From: Paracyclopina nana
Lineage: Eukaryota > Arthropoda > Copepoda > Cyclopoida > Cyclopettidae
Length of the DNA: 64,000 nucleotides
Assembly: GCA_019096065.1 (NCBI GenBank)
Contig: JAGUCH010000007.1
Location: forward strand, 22,501 to 86,500
Direction of reading: 5' to 3'
Shown here: positions 1 through 11,886 of the stretch, one piece after another
How the letters are laid out: each line of letters begins with the position of its first letter
Numbering within the stretch: the stretch's first letter is position 1
Position numbers and translations under genes: made by a program
The notes under the pieces: generated by a model
What the model was told of the DNA's origin: nothing
The model's input: the letters and a program-made list of their open reading frames with translations, nothing else
The model's database searches: none

Positions 1-2300
1 TGATAAATGATCACTGTCTTATGGGCTATTAGAAAGTGTCATCAGTTTTTATCACAGCTCAGCTGGTTCTCTGCTGAGCAGGGTTTTATGCTGAGCACAT
101 CTGGCTAAATAACTCCGCTGCTGAGCTGCTGAGCACCAAATCCTTTGGTGTGCTTACTCATGGCATCTATTAGATCAATTGTGCCAAGTCTCAGCCCAAT
201 CGGAGAACTCAGCGAAAAAGTGCACTTTTTCAGTGGGCTCAGCAGCAGTAAACTTTGACGATCGATATCTCAGCAACGGAGCGTCACAGCTCGGATCAAT
301 TTACTGTTCTGAAGTCGTGCTGAGCTCCTCTATCACTTTGTACTTCAAAGCCAAGTCCACAAGTCCACTTCCAAGTCCGCTTGCTCTGTACTGCTGAGCG
401 CTCAGCGCTATCTCAGCTCGTAGTTGTCCGATTTTCAAACTGTTTACTTCTGTGGAATTCTGAGACTCAGCAGATCATTTTTTCATTTCATAGCAAACTT
501 GATAAGTCAACTTTTACTGGCGCTACTTCTTAACGAAAAGCCCTATGTAGTACGTAGTACATAGAGCTGCGTTTCATCCGTCTATTCAACACGAAAATTC
601 GAAAAATGCTCCGATTTTGGAACTCTTTACAGTTTTGGAAATGGGAGACCAAACTGAACACTTTTTGCTTCATAGTAAACAAGATATCTGCGCTAGAAGT
701 CTCCGTAAAACTCAGCAGTTAGGCTGCTATTAAGCGAAAACTTTGGCGCGCGATATCTCCGGTTCTAGACCAGATATCTGGCTCAAATTTGTTGCTATGA
801 AGTCAGGGCAACCTCCTCTACAAGGTTTCAAGGTGTCAAAGACCGTAGACCGACTTTAATTTGATCGCTCGAAATTTGACGCGAACCGTTTTTCGCGGAA
901 AATTCCACTCTAGAATGCAATAAAGTCTTCAAATTCATGAAAAAGTCCAAGAAAACAATAAGAGGAAGCTTAGGAGGAAGAATTGACTCATTTCGGGCAG
1001 TTTTAGCCACCAAAATAAGCCAAATTCGGGCCCAAAATGAAAAGTAAACAAAGCTTCTATATAGTAAACTTCGGCGCGCGATATCTCAGCAACGGAGAGT
1101 CTCAGCTTACTTCTATTTGACCTCATGAATTCGTCTTGACATTCTCTATCACTTTTATTAGCACTCAAAGTAGCTCAGCGCATTTTCATTTACGAAGTTC
1201 TGTAGTGCTGAGCGCTCAGCGCTATCTCCGCTTGTATGAGTCCGATTTTAAAACTGTTTAGATTTTTGGAATCTAGAGACTCAGCAGAACGAACTTTCAT
1301 ATCATAGCAAAGTTCATATTTCCACTTTTACACCCGCTACTTCTTAACGAAAAGCCCTATGTACTACGTAGTACATAAGGCTGCGTTTCATCCGTCTTAT
1401 CAATGCCAAAATTCGAAAATTGCTCCGATTTTGAAACTATTTACAGTTTTGGAAATGGGAGACCAAACTGAACACTTTTTGCTTCATAGTAAACAAGATA
1501 TCTCAGCTCCTTGTCTCCGTAAAGCTCAGCAGTTAGGCTGCTATTAAGTGGTAAACTTTGGCGCGCGATATCTCCGGTTCTAGACCAGATATCTGGCTCA
1601 AATTTGTTGCTATGAAGTCAGGGCAACCTCCTCTACAAGGTTTCAAGGTGTCAAAGACCGCAGACCGACTTTAATTTGATCGGCGAAAATTTGACGCGAT
1701 CCGTTTTTCGCGGAAAATTCCACTTTAGAATGCAATAAAGTACTCAAATTCGTGAAAAAGTCTAAGAAAACCATAAGAGGAAGACTTGGCAGCAAGAATT
1801 CTCGTATTTCGGGCAGTTTTAAGCCCCAAAATTGCTGAAATTCGAGCTAAAATGCAAAAGTAAACAAAGTCTCTATATAGTAAACTTCGACCCGCGATAT
1901 CTCCGCAACGGAGCGTCTCAGCTCACTTCAATTTACTGTTTTGAAGTCGTGAGCTCATTCTCTACAACTTTTGCTTCAAAGTCATTTTCATATCTCAGCA
2001 TTTACTCCCGCTCGAACTCGCACTTTTTGTGCTGAGCCAATTCCAAAATTCAAAGATGGAATCAAAAAGTTTACTAATAAAAGTTCTAGAGAATGACTTT
2101 ATGTATTCATGTATCAAAGGGCTTGGCAAGAGGGCAAGCCGTTGGCCCACAATCCTTGGAAGAGACATTATTCACTACAATGAACTTTGCGAATCAATAT
2201 CTCAGCAACGGAGCGTCTCAGCTCACATCCATTTACTGTTATGAAGTCGTGCTGAGCTCCTCTACCACTTTGCATATCATAGTCAAGTCCATAAAATGAC
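1..2300. repeat. ~813-bp complex tandem repeat, two units plus partial copies
   Basis: A long unit recurs head to tail. Landmarks at 531 (taacgaaaagccctatg) and about 780 (ctcaaatttgttgctatgaa) return at 1345 and about 1592, giving a period of 812-814 bp. A sub-block around gatatctcagcaacggag appears near 265, 1080, 1898 and 2197, so partial third and fourth copies follow. The units are full of CTCAG/CTGAG and repeated short phrases (ttactgtt, tgtccgatttt, cttcatag) that also occur in the foldback element at 55-60 kb. No long conserved reading frame is present and the short open frames differ between copies, so I treat it as non-coding repeat DNA. Confidence 0.8.
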
Positions 2301-3875
2301 TTGGGAAAAAGTCGAGTTTCCCAAGGCCAGAGCCTTAGGGATTTTTCGACGATTTCGTCAAAAGCGGCCTAGCTCAAAAACAAGACCAGTTCTGAACTCA
2401 GTGATTTATTTGCAACAACTTTTGCTTCAATGACTTTGCTGTATCTTGCCATTTTAGGGTGCTGAGTCGCTTTACTGAGATGCTGAGATTCGGTATGTTT
2501 ACATATTTTGGGGTGCTGAGCAACTTTTGCTAAATAAGTTTTTTGATATCTCTTACCGTTTCGGCTCTACCGAGTGCTGAGAAAACGACTCAGCAGTTTT
2601 GAAATCAGCTGACTGTGCTGAGTAGGCTCCATAGAGGAAAGTGCTGGGAGCCAGAATCCAAAGTTTCATCGAATTTGGATGAAAATTGAGCCATTTAGAG
2701 CGGGTTAAAGTTTGGGGGTGACGCCCCAAGTCGGGGTCGCGAACCGGGTCCTCGTAGCCCAAATCTGAGTGCAGAATCGGGTTCAGCACCCTCGAAAACC
2801 CTACCGAGGACACCGAGCACGTCCCGATATCTCAAAGTATGGCCAAGTTGCCCCTGAGCCCCGGGGCACACCCGAGAGGGCAAAATGCCCTTTTTCGCTA
2901 TTTGCGATCGGATCGGGTCGTGCGATACGTCAAACGAAAGCTGGGGTCAAGGGGAGTAACTTTTATTAATGAGTCATTGGGGTCAGACCCGCCCATGATG
3001 GAGTTGGGGTACACAGGGTACCCCATTTGGGACCCTTCGGGTACTAGGAGTGGAGCTAGCGCCAATCTGACTTCAGATTTGGATTCCCCACCCCTGAAAA
3101 CCTGTCCAAGTACACCTCAGCCGACCCGATAGGCCACTCCACGTAGGAGTTGACCTCAGCCTGGGGGGTGGCTTCCTGCCAAAAAGTGCAGTTCACTAAT
3201 AAAGTACCCCCAAATCGGGTCCTAACCCGATTTTGACAACTGATTGGGGTTCCCAGACCCCAAGTTTCATAATAAGAATGAGAGGGTGTGGCCCCTGGGC
3301 CACTCCTTCTGAATCTTGGCGGGGTCAGCCTGCAAGGTTTCACTGTCTCTTCCGCCCCTAGCTCCCCAAATCTTTGCCCTCTTGGAACGTGACCAACGCC
3401 ATCGGGTTCCCAGAGTTTGAAATCAGTTTGGTGTTTTTTTTTCAGCCCATTCCACCTATGAAAATGGGGTCAACCCTGGCCTCAAAGTTGAAAATGGAGG
3501 CCAAAAAGTGAAAAATCGGGTTAAAACGAAGATCCTTATGAAGCGAGCGGGCCAATCTAGAAGGTGGGCAGAAAAATTTCACTAATAGAAGTTGTAGGGC
3601 GTGCCATGAATGGGCAGGGATATAAAGGGTGGGCCAAGAGGGCACACCCTCTCCCGCCCAGGGGCGGAAGAGACACCTTTTACAGACGAAACATAAGGAA
3701 AAGCGGTTTTTTTAACTTTGTGGCCGAAATCAAAGGTGGATCATGAAGGACCATAAAATACCAAATGACCGCCACAAAAATCGGGTTATTTTGTATTAAT
3801 GAAGTTTTTCAAGAGGGCAAGCCCCCGGGGCGCTAAGGGCGGAAGAGACGAGGATCTTCGTCTAGGTTAACTTAT
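2301..3875. other. GC-rich gene-free stretch with an inverted-repeat element
   Basis: No convincing coding region. Base composition is visibly richer in GC than the rest of the window. A segment starting GTCTCTTCCGCCCCT at 3345 and reading GCCCTCTTGG at its inner edge (to 3385) is repeated in inverse orientation at 3634-3674 and again at 3810-3849. The first pair could be the ends of a ~330 bp MITE-like element. The third copy ends 26 bp before the telomere-type array. Confidence 0.5.
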
Positions 3876-6109
3876 CCTAACCTAACCTAACCTAACCTAA
3901 CCTAACCTAACCTAACCTAACCTAACCTAACCTAACCTAACCTAACCTAACCTAACCTAACCTAACCTAACCTAACCTAACCTAACCTAACCTAACCTAA
4001 CCTAACCTAACCTAACCTAACCTAACCTAACCTAACCTAACCTAACCTAACCTAACCTAACCTAACCTAACCTAACCTAACCTAACCTAACCTAACCTAA
4101 CCTAACCTAACCTAACCTAACCTAACCTAACCTAACCTAACCTAACCTAACCTAACCTAACCTAACCTAACCTAACCTAACCTAACCTAACCTAACCTAA
4201 CCTAACCTAACCTAACCTAACCTAACCTAACCTAACCTAACCTAACCTAACCTAACCTAACCTAACCTAACCTAACCTAACCTAACCTAACCTAACCTAA
4301 CCTAACCTAACCTAACCTAACCTAACCTAACCTAACCTAACCTAACCTAACCTAACCTAACCTAACCTAACCTAACCTAACCTAACCTAACCTAACCTAA
4401 CCTAACCTAACCTAACCTAACCTAACCTAACCTAACCTAACCTAACCTAACCTAACCTAACCTAACCTAACCTAACCTAACCTAACCTAACCTAACCTAA
4501 CCTAACCTAACCTAACCTAACCTAACCCAACCTAACCTAACCCAACCTAACCTAACCTAACCTAACCTAACCTAACCTAACCTAACCTAACCTAACCTAA
4601 CCTAACCTAACCTAACCTAACCTAACCTAACCTAACCTAACCTAACCTAACCTAACCTAACCTAACCTAACCTAACCCAACCTAACCTAACCTAACCTAA
4701 CCTAACCTAACCTAACCTAACCTAACCTAACCTAACCTAACCTAACCTAACCTAACCTAACCTAACCTAACCTAACCTAACCCAACCTAACCTAACCTAA
4801 CCTAACCTAACCTAACCTAACCTAACCTAACCTAACCCAACCTAACCTAACCTAACCTAACCTAACCCAACCTAACCTAACCTAACCTAACCTAACCTAA
4901 CCTAACCTAACCTAACCTAACCTAACCTAACCTAACCTAACCTAACCTAACCTAACCTAACCTAACCTAACCTAACCTAACCTAACCTAACCTAACCTAA
5001 CCTAACCTAACCTAACCTAACCTAACCTAACCTAACCTAACCTAACCTAACCTAACCTAACCTAACCTAACCTAACCTAACCTAACCTAACCTAACCTAA
5101 CCTAACCTAACCTAACCTAACCTAACCTAACCTAACCTAACCTAACCTAACCTAACCCAATCCTAACCTAACCTAACCTAACCTAACCTAACCTAACCCA
5201 ACCTAACCTAACCTAACCTAACCTAACCTAACCTAACCTAACCTAACCTAACCTAACCTAACCTAACCTAACCTAACCTAACCTAACCTAACCTAACCTA
5301 ACCTAACCTAACCTAACCTAACCTAACCTAACCTAACCTAACCTAACCTAACCTAACCTAACCTAACCTAACCTAACCTAACCTAACCTAACCTAACCTA
5401 ACCTAACCTAACCTAACCTAACCTAACCTAACCCAACCTAACCTAACCTAACCTAACCTAACCTAACCTAACCTAACCTAACCTAACCTAACCTAACCTA
5501 ACCTAACCTAACCTAACCTAACCTAACCTAACCTAACCTAACCTAACCTAACCTAACCTAACCTAACCTAACCTAACCTAACCTAACCTAACCTAACCTA
5601 ACCTAACCTAACCTAACCTAACCTAACCTAACCTAACCTAACCTAACCTAACCTAACCTAACCTAACCTAACCTAACCTAACCAACCTAACCTAACCTAA
5701 CCTAACCTAACCTAACCTAACCTAACCTAACCTAACCTAACCTAACCTAACCTAACCTAACCTAACCTAACCTAACCTAACCTAACCTAACCTAACCTAA
5801 CCTAACCCAACCTAACCTAACCTAACCTAACCTAACCTAACCTAACCTAACCTAACCTAACCTAACCTAACCTAACCTAACCTAACCTAACCTAACCTAA
5901 CCTAACCTAACCTAACCTAACCTAACCTAACCTAACCTAACCTAACCTAACCTAACCTAACCTAACCTAACCTAACCTAACCTAACCTAACCTAACCTAA
6001 CCTAACCTAACCTAACCTAACCTAACCTAACCTAACCTAACCTAACCTAACCTAACCTAACCTAACCTAACCTAACCTAACCTAACCTAACCTAACCTAA
6101 CCTAACCTA
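3876..6109. repeat. (CCTAA)n arthropod telomere-type array, ~2.2 kb
   Basis: About 447 head-to-tail CCTAA pentamers (TTAGG on the minus strand) in one orientation. There are roughly ten CCCAA variants and rare slips (an extra T near 5161, a shortened unit near 5682). TTAGG is the canonical telomere repeat of most arthropods. Unique or moderately repeated DNA lies on both sides, so here it is interstitial or next to an assembly join. The orientation (CCTAA on the + strand) is that of a left-hand chromosome end, meaning the first 3.9 kb would lie distal to it. Confidence 0.97.
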
Positions 6110-7183
6110 GCAAAATTGGGGTTACATGCAAAATTTCAGGTCATTTGGTTAACTGGGAGCGGAGAAAAATGGAAGTCTGTCATTTAGCGGAAAATCAAAA
6201 AATGCCGCTATTAAAGATAATGTGCAATGGGGAGAGGAATGCACGTGCCGCCAAATTTCAGGTTGCCTACTCAACATGCGAGCCCAGGGCTCCACAATAA
6301 CCCTCATAGTCTGAAAGTTTCCACCCCCTTTCGTTCATATCGGCTCATTTCTTACTGAGCTATGAACTTCCTAAGCGCCTTGCTTTGCTTACCGCCTGCC
6401 TTACTGAGTTTTATGAGAACAAGCTATGGTCTCAAGGCACAATGCAAAAAACTGCAGCTGAATTTTTTCTAAATGGGATCCGATTACTTTGCAAAATAAA
6501 GTATGTGCAGTTTATTGCCCGCAACATGCTATGCATATGCAAGGCAGCTCAGTGCATCACGAACAGACAACCAAGCTTTAGGCTAGAGCTGGATTTCCGC
6601 AAATTTCAGCTGCATATCTCTTCTTACCAAAATGTTCTTCCCAATTAAAATGATACATTTTGGAGAATAATAATCCTTAGTGCAAGTCAACTTGATCAGT
6701 GTTCTTGTTAGTATACAGTACATGGGAATAGTTCATTTTTGATAGCGCTGATAAAGCCATTCACCATTCCGTCATAGTGTTTGGATATGTGTATTTTAAC
6801 CATGCTTTTCTTTTTGACGACATGAAAAAGTCATGTCTAATGATGGAGAAAGGCTCCATTAGAGGCGGGATTATTACAAAAAAGCCGCACTTTTCCATGT
6901 ACATACATACAGGCAATTTCACTAATGACGGCACTAATTGCCCCCGACCAGAAAAATTACTGCTAAAAGTAACTCACTCTTTCTTTTACAATTTGCTTTC
7001 TAAACATTCGGCCGGTCGGGAATGTGAAAAAACGCAAATGGTAAAAAGTGGGAGCATTTTCGCGGCGATAAAAAACCGGGCCATGGACGAAATAATTCAT
7101 CAGAGAGTGAACTGTGAAAAAGGCTTCTTCTAGTGCATCATGACAATCAAGAGTCGCAGCAAGTAGCATTTTTGATTCAGAAG
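6110..7183. other. Spacer between the telomere-type array and the TRPA gene
   Basis: Low-complexity-free DNA with no recognisable gene. The final bases contain an acceptor-like ttttgattcag (ending 7180) just before the TRPA start codon, so part of this stretch may be promoter and a 5' untranslated intron of that gene. The open frame at 6777-7133 has no recognisable similarity. Confidence 0.4.
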
Positions 7184-10100
7184 ATGGGGAAAAATTCAGT
7201 GTCGCCCGTACTCATAATGGAGAAAGAAAATGACAAGCCGCCTTTGTACAAGAAGTCGAGCAGCAAAAAGTTCAACAGGGAAGAAATGGTGGATCGTTTG
7301 GGCGAGGAGCTTCGGCTGGCCATTTGGCCCAATTACGACTATGACAAGTTCGTCCGGATTCTCGGTGATTGGCCGGATTTGCTCAATGTCAAGAGCGGGC
7401 AGATGCAGGAGACTCTGCTTCACAGGTCAATAAAATCAGGAATTATCATGAATATAACTAATTTTGAAGCAGGGCTTGTCGCTATGGAAGCAAGGCCATG
7501 GTGGTCACCCTGATCGAGAAAGGTGCTTCACCCTGCGTGGGCAACGCGAGGGGCGTGACCCCGCTGCACCTGGCCTGCCAATTCAGGCACTACGACATCA
7601 CCAAGGTGGTTAATCAATTAATAAGGATTCTTCTTTGATGAGCTTCTTCCATAAATGCAACAGCTTAATTAATTCCAGATGCTGCTGGAGCACGATGCGC
7701 AGGTGGACGAGAAAGACGACCAGGGCAACGAGCCGATTCACTCCGCGGCCAAGTCCGGATGCGTGAAAAGCGTCAATTTGCTCGTCGAATGGGGAGCCTA
7801 CATTTGCAGCCCAGGTCTTATTCCTTCATTAATTTCAATCAATAAAATGATTAAAAGGAATTCCAGGCCACTTGAAGAACACGGTGCTGCACTACGCGGC
7901 CAAAATGGGCAGGCTCGGGCTGGTGGCGCATCTCCTCAAAATCGGGTGTCCGCCCAACCTGGTGAACCGGCTCAGGGAGACGCCCCTGCACCTGGCGGCC
8001 TCGGTCCACACCAAAGGCAAAATAATTATTATCATTGTTATTAGTAGTGTAATTTGTGTACTTTTGATTCAGACAACGAGCACAACGTGTCGCTGATCGA
8101 GTGCTTGCTCGAGGCCGGCGCTCAATTGGACGCGAGAACGGAGTGGGGAGACACGGCGGTTCACTATGCCGCCAGGTGGGGAACGGATCGCGTCCTCGAA
8201 CACCTGCTCGACCGGGGCATTCCGGTCGACAAGCCCACAGGCAAATGTTTCGATTTCAGATAATAGATACTATATAATAGATATATAATAGATATATAAT
8301 AGATATATAATAGATATTTAATAGATATAAAATAGATACTATATAATAGATATATAATAGATGTATAATAGATAAATAATAGATATAAAATAGATATAGA
8401 ATAGATATAAAATAGATATATAAGAGATATAAAATAGATTATAATAGATATAATGAAACAGGTGGGGACCACTCGTTGTTTTTCGAGAAGAACGAGATCC
8501 CGCCGGATTTGGCGACGGAGTACGGCTACAGCCTGCTCCAGAAGGTGGCCAAGTCCACGTGCACCGTCAAGAGCACGCTCATGATGGATCGGATCATGAC
8601 AGCCAGGAACATCCTCACCAAGAACATGTACTACAGTGAGTAATTGACATCATTACAGTCATCATTAGTGATGAAGCATATGGGAAGTTTTGGGTAGGAA
8701 AATATTTTATGATTACTTGGACATCAAAACTGTACTGCTCAATTTAGGGCCAAATTAACAAAGAAGCAAAAAGAGAAGTAGCTGAAAAGTAAAATCAAGG
8801 ATTCTAAAATAGTAAAAAGAGAATTGGCTTTTGGTGAGCTTCAAAGTTGGAAAATGCAGTTGAATTCAAGTAGTAGCGAAAAAAGTTGATTTTCTTTTTT
8901 CGATACCGACTTTTTGGCCAGAAGAAAAGGCTGAGCAAAAACAGCATTAAGTAAGATTTTGATACATTCCTCACATAATTAGCACAAAAGCCAAATTGGG
9001 GATTTATTTGATATGATTGTAATTTTTCTGGTAGCTTTGACTCACTTTCCGGCCAACCCAATTTCGCCCTTAAAGGCCCGAAGGAATCCCCATGATCAGG
9101 ATTTCTTTAAAATAATTATTTTGATGAAGGCACCCGGGGAACTGGGGACGAGGACATCATCGAGATGAACCAGCAGCAGGTGGACTTTTTGAAAATGTCC
9201 GCGGAGCTGTACGAGGACGAGGCCACGGTGCAAATGTTCCTCAAGCACTGCCCCGAGGCCCTCCTCCACCTGTTCGACCTGTGCGTGGTGAAGCCGGACA
9301 CGGAGCAGGTGCAGGGCACCACCTACTTTGACTTTTTCCTCTTCACCAATAATGTTCCTCATGAAGATCATCATCATGGCGACTCTGAGCTGCGGCTGGT
9401 GGACAACCTCATTGCGTTCGGCAAGGAGCGCTTCCTTACTCACCCGCTGATCGAGGTGTTCCTCAAGCTCAAGTGGTACCGCACCTGGAAGTTCTACCTC
9501 CTCTACATCCTCACATACTTCGCCTTCCTCGCCGCCCTCTGCGCATTCGCACTAGCTCACCTCGGCAGCTATGACAACTATGACCTTGGAACCAGGAGCG
9601 TCTGGTGGCACGGCCTGGCCTTCACCCACTGCTACACCGCCATCATGGCCCTCTCCACCTGCTTCGAGCTCATCAAGGCCCTGGCCACCAAAAGGGCCAA
9701 TCATGATGGCTGGGCCGAGGCGGCGAGGAGAGGGCTGGACACGCTGGTCTCGCTCGCCAGAGCCTCCAGCGTGCCCGTCCTCAGTGGAGTCATACTCTAC
9801 TTGCCCGTCTCAGAGGCCACGGTCAGATACTGCACCGCAATCTGCGTCATCCTCACCTGGTAAAGTATCTATTTTGAAAAGTTGAACCTAAAGGCTTTTG
9901 GATGACATGTGTGAACATCACTCATTTTTAACTTACACACTAAGCACATTACATATCTAAAAGCTAATCTGCAAGTACCTCCTCTGCATCCTCACTTACT
10001 TCGCCTTCCTTGCTGCCCTCTGCTCCTTTGCCCTCGCCCACCTTGGCAGCAATGACAACTATGACCTTGGAACTAAGAGCGTCTGGTGGCACGGCCTGGC

Positions 10101-11886
10101 CTTAACCCATTGCTGCACCCCCATCATGGCCCTCTCCTCCTGCTTTGAGCTCCTCCAGGCCCCGGCCACCGAGAGGGCCATTCATGATGGCTGGGCCGTG
10201 GTGGCGAGGAGAGGGCTGGACACGCTGGTCTTGCTCGCCAGAGCCTCCAGCGTGCCCGTCCTCACTGGAGTCATCCTCTACTTGCCCGTCTCATAGCCCA
10301 CGGTTAGATACTGCACCGCAATCTGTGTCATCCTCACCTGGTAAAGTATCAATTTTGAAAAGTTGAACCTAAAGGCTTAGAGATGACAAGTACGTACATC
10401 ACTCATTTTTAACTTCCACACTAAGCCCATTACCTAAGTAATTAAAAATAGTCTGCTAGTCTCTCTAATGCTCAGAAGCAGAAATATTGACTGCAATAAA
10501 TTAAGGCGAGCAACAATTTTCGTCTGGTGTTCGTTTCTTGTTCCATGTAATGATTACAAATAACTTGGTTCTCTCAATTTTAGATTGTTAAGCAGAAGCT
10601 TAGGGCTAAATGTTAGATGTGAAAAGTAGGCTAAGATGTGAATGTCGATCGAAAGGAATTGCCATGATGTGCATTTCAACTTTTTTTCGCCTGTACGTAG
10701 AAAGTTTGCTTGACTTTTTCTTTTGTAGCACTTTCTTCATGGGCATCATCAGCCGGCTGCCCGGGGTCGGCCTCTACGTGCACATGCTGAGCAAGGTGAT
10801 GGTGACGGTGCTCAACTTTTTCGCCACCTACTTCTGGACGTTTTTCGGCTACGCCATCGCCTTCCACGTGCTGCTGCCCGGCACCGGGCCCTACTCCACC
10901 TTCGGCGACTCTTTCGTCAAGGTATACTCTATTACGCTGAATTATATATGTTGATGATTTTGTAGGTGCGACTCTTTTGTCAAGGTATTCGATACTCTCT
11001 TACGCTGAATTACATATGTTGATGATTTTGTAGGTGCTGACGATGCTGATGGGCGAGTACGACTACACCATCACGTTCGTCAACACGGACAACCCCTCCT
11101 GGGTGGCCAAGATCATCTTCATCGTGTTCGTGGTGGACATGTCGGTGGTGCTGATGAACCTGGTGCTCGGCTTGGCCATCTCGGACATCGAGGAGCTCCA
11201 GAAGAACTCGGCGGTCCGACGAATGATCCAGGAGACCTACACCGTCATGTTCATCAACGGCGTCCTCACCATCATTGCCCACATGCCTGGGCTTAAGAAG
11301 TGAAAAGAAAAATACTTTAAAATATAAAAAAATTAAAAATTAATAATTATCAGGCTGCTAGACAGCGTCCGGATCACGGGGGAGAGAACGTGCAGTTTCA
11401 AGGATGTCTACTATTTGGACCTCATCGACTTGGACCCAAACCCTTCAAACCGCTTGGCAATGGAAGCCTACCCAGAGGAGCCGCTCTTCTACCCATGTCC
11501 ACACCACATCGTCACCAACGTTGCAAAGTATTAATTCAAATCAATAGGATCATCTAAAAATAAATCTGAATAGGATCATCAAAAAGAGGCTCGCCAGCAA
11601 CAAGTCCGAGGAGAGAGCGAGGCAAAATAACGGGAGTAACGGGATGGAATCGTTAATGGCCACTTTGCTAGCAGAGATGAGCATGCTGAAAAGTGCTCAG
11701 AAAAACGATGTGGTGACTGATGAGAATGATAGTAGCACTCCTACTGAGCCCGGCCAGAATTTGATCAAAGTTGTGGAGAAAATGATGCTCTGCCAAAAAG
11801 TCTCCACCACGTTCAAGAGCAAGAAGCAAAAGCAACGATTTCTCTCTCAAGACGAAGGTGATGATTCTCTGGAGGAAGAAGATTGA
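7184..11886 (+). CDS. TRPA-subfamily ion channel (painless/pyrexia-like)
   Basis: Predicted non-selective cation channel of the plasma membrane; the family senses heat, noxious stimuli or dryness. Exons: 7184-7425, 7473-7605, 7679-7814, 7867-8016, 8073-8246 (or 8240), 8462-8635, 9130-9859, 10729-10921, 11034-11299, 11354-11527, 11574-11886. Phases are continuous throughout and give about 894 residues, close to painless and pyrexia and shorter than TRPA1. Residues ~70-300 hold five to six ankyrin repeats (TPLHLAC, VLHYAAKMG, TAVHYAARWG). Six membrane segments span ~455-690, with a pore motif MLMGEYDY between S5 and S6 and a long S6 ending in GLAISDIEEL. I chose the ATG at 7184 because nothing in frame upstream starts with ATG. 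Intron 4 uses a GC donor. A degraded copy of part of exon 7 lies in intron 7. An AATAAA is at 12268. Painless versus pyrexia cannot be decided by eye. Confidence 0.85.
8260..8455 (+). repeat. AT-rich microsatellite (atagatata)n in TRPA intron 5
   Basis: Imperfect repeats of ATAGATATATA fill nearly all of the intron between the fifth and sixth TRPA exons. Open frames on the minus strand here are repeat artefacts. Confidence 0.9.
9971..10341 (+). pseudogene. Duplicated, stop-containing copy of the TRPA transmembrane exon
   Basis: This lies in TRPA intron 7 and repeats the second half of exon 7 (9490-9859), covering S1 to S4, together with the following donor and the start of the intron (gtaaagtatc then ttttgaaaagttgaacctaaaggctt). 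The reading frame is still recognisable (YDLGTKSVWWHGLAL, RRGLDTLVLLARASS) but has several substitutions, and a TAG at about 10294 replaces the first-copy sequence tcagaggcc. It has no good acceptor. If spliced in it would truncate the channel in S4. Most likely a dead duplicate exon. Confidence 0.75.

Noticed and set aside
6777-7513. Two overlapping plus-strand frames before the TRPA gene, the second beginning at 7133
   Set aside because: The first has no recognisable features. The second is the TRPA exon extended upstream from a GTG; the first in-frame ATG is at 7184.
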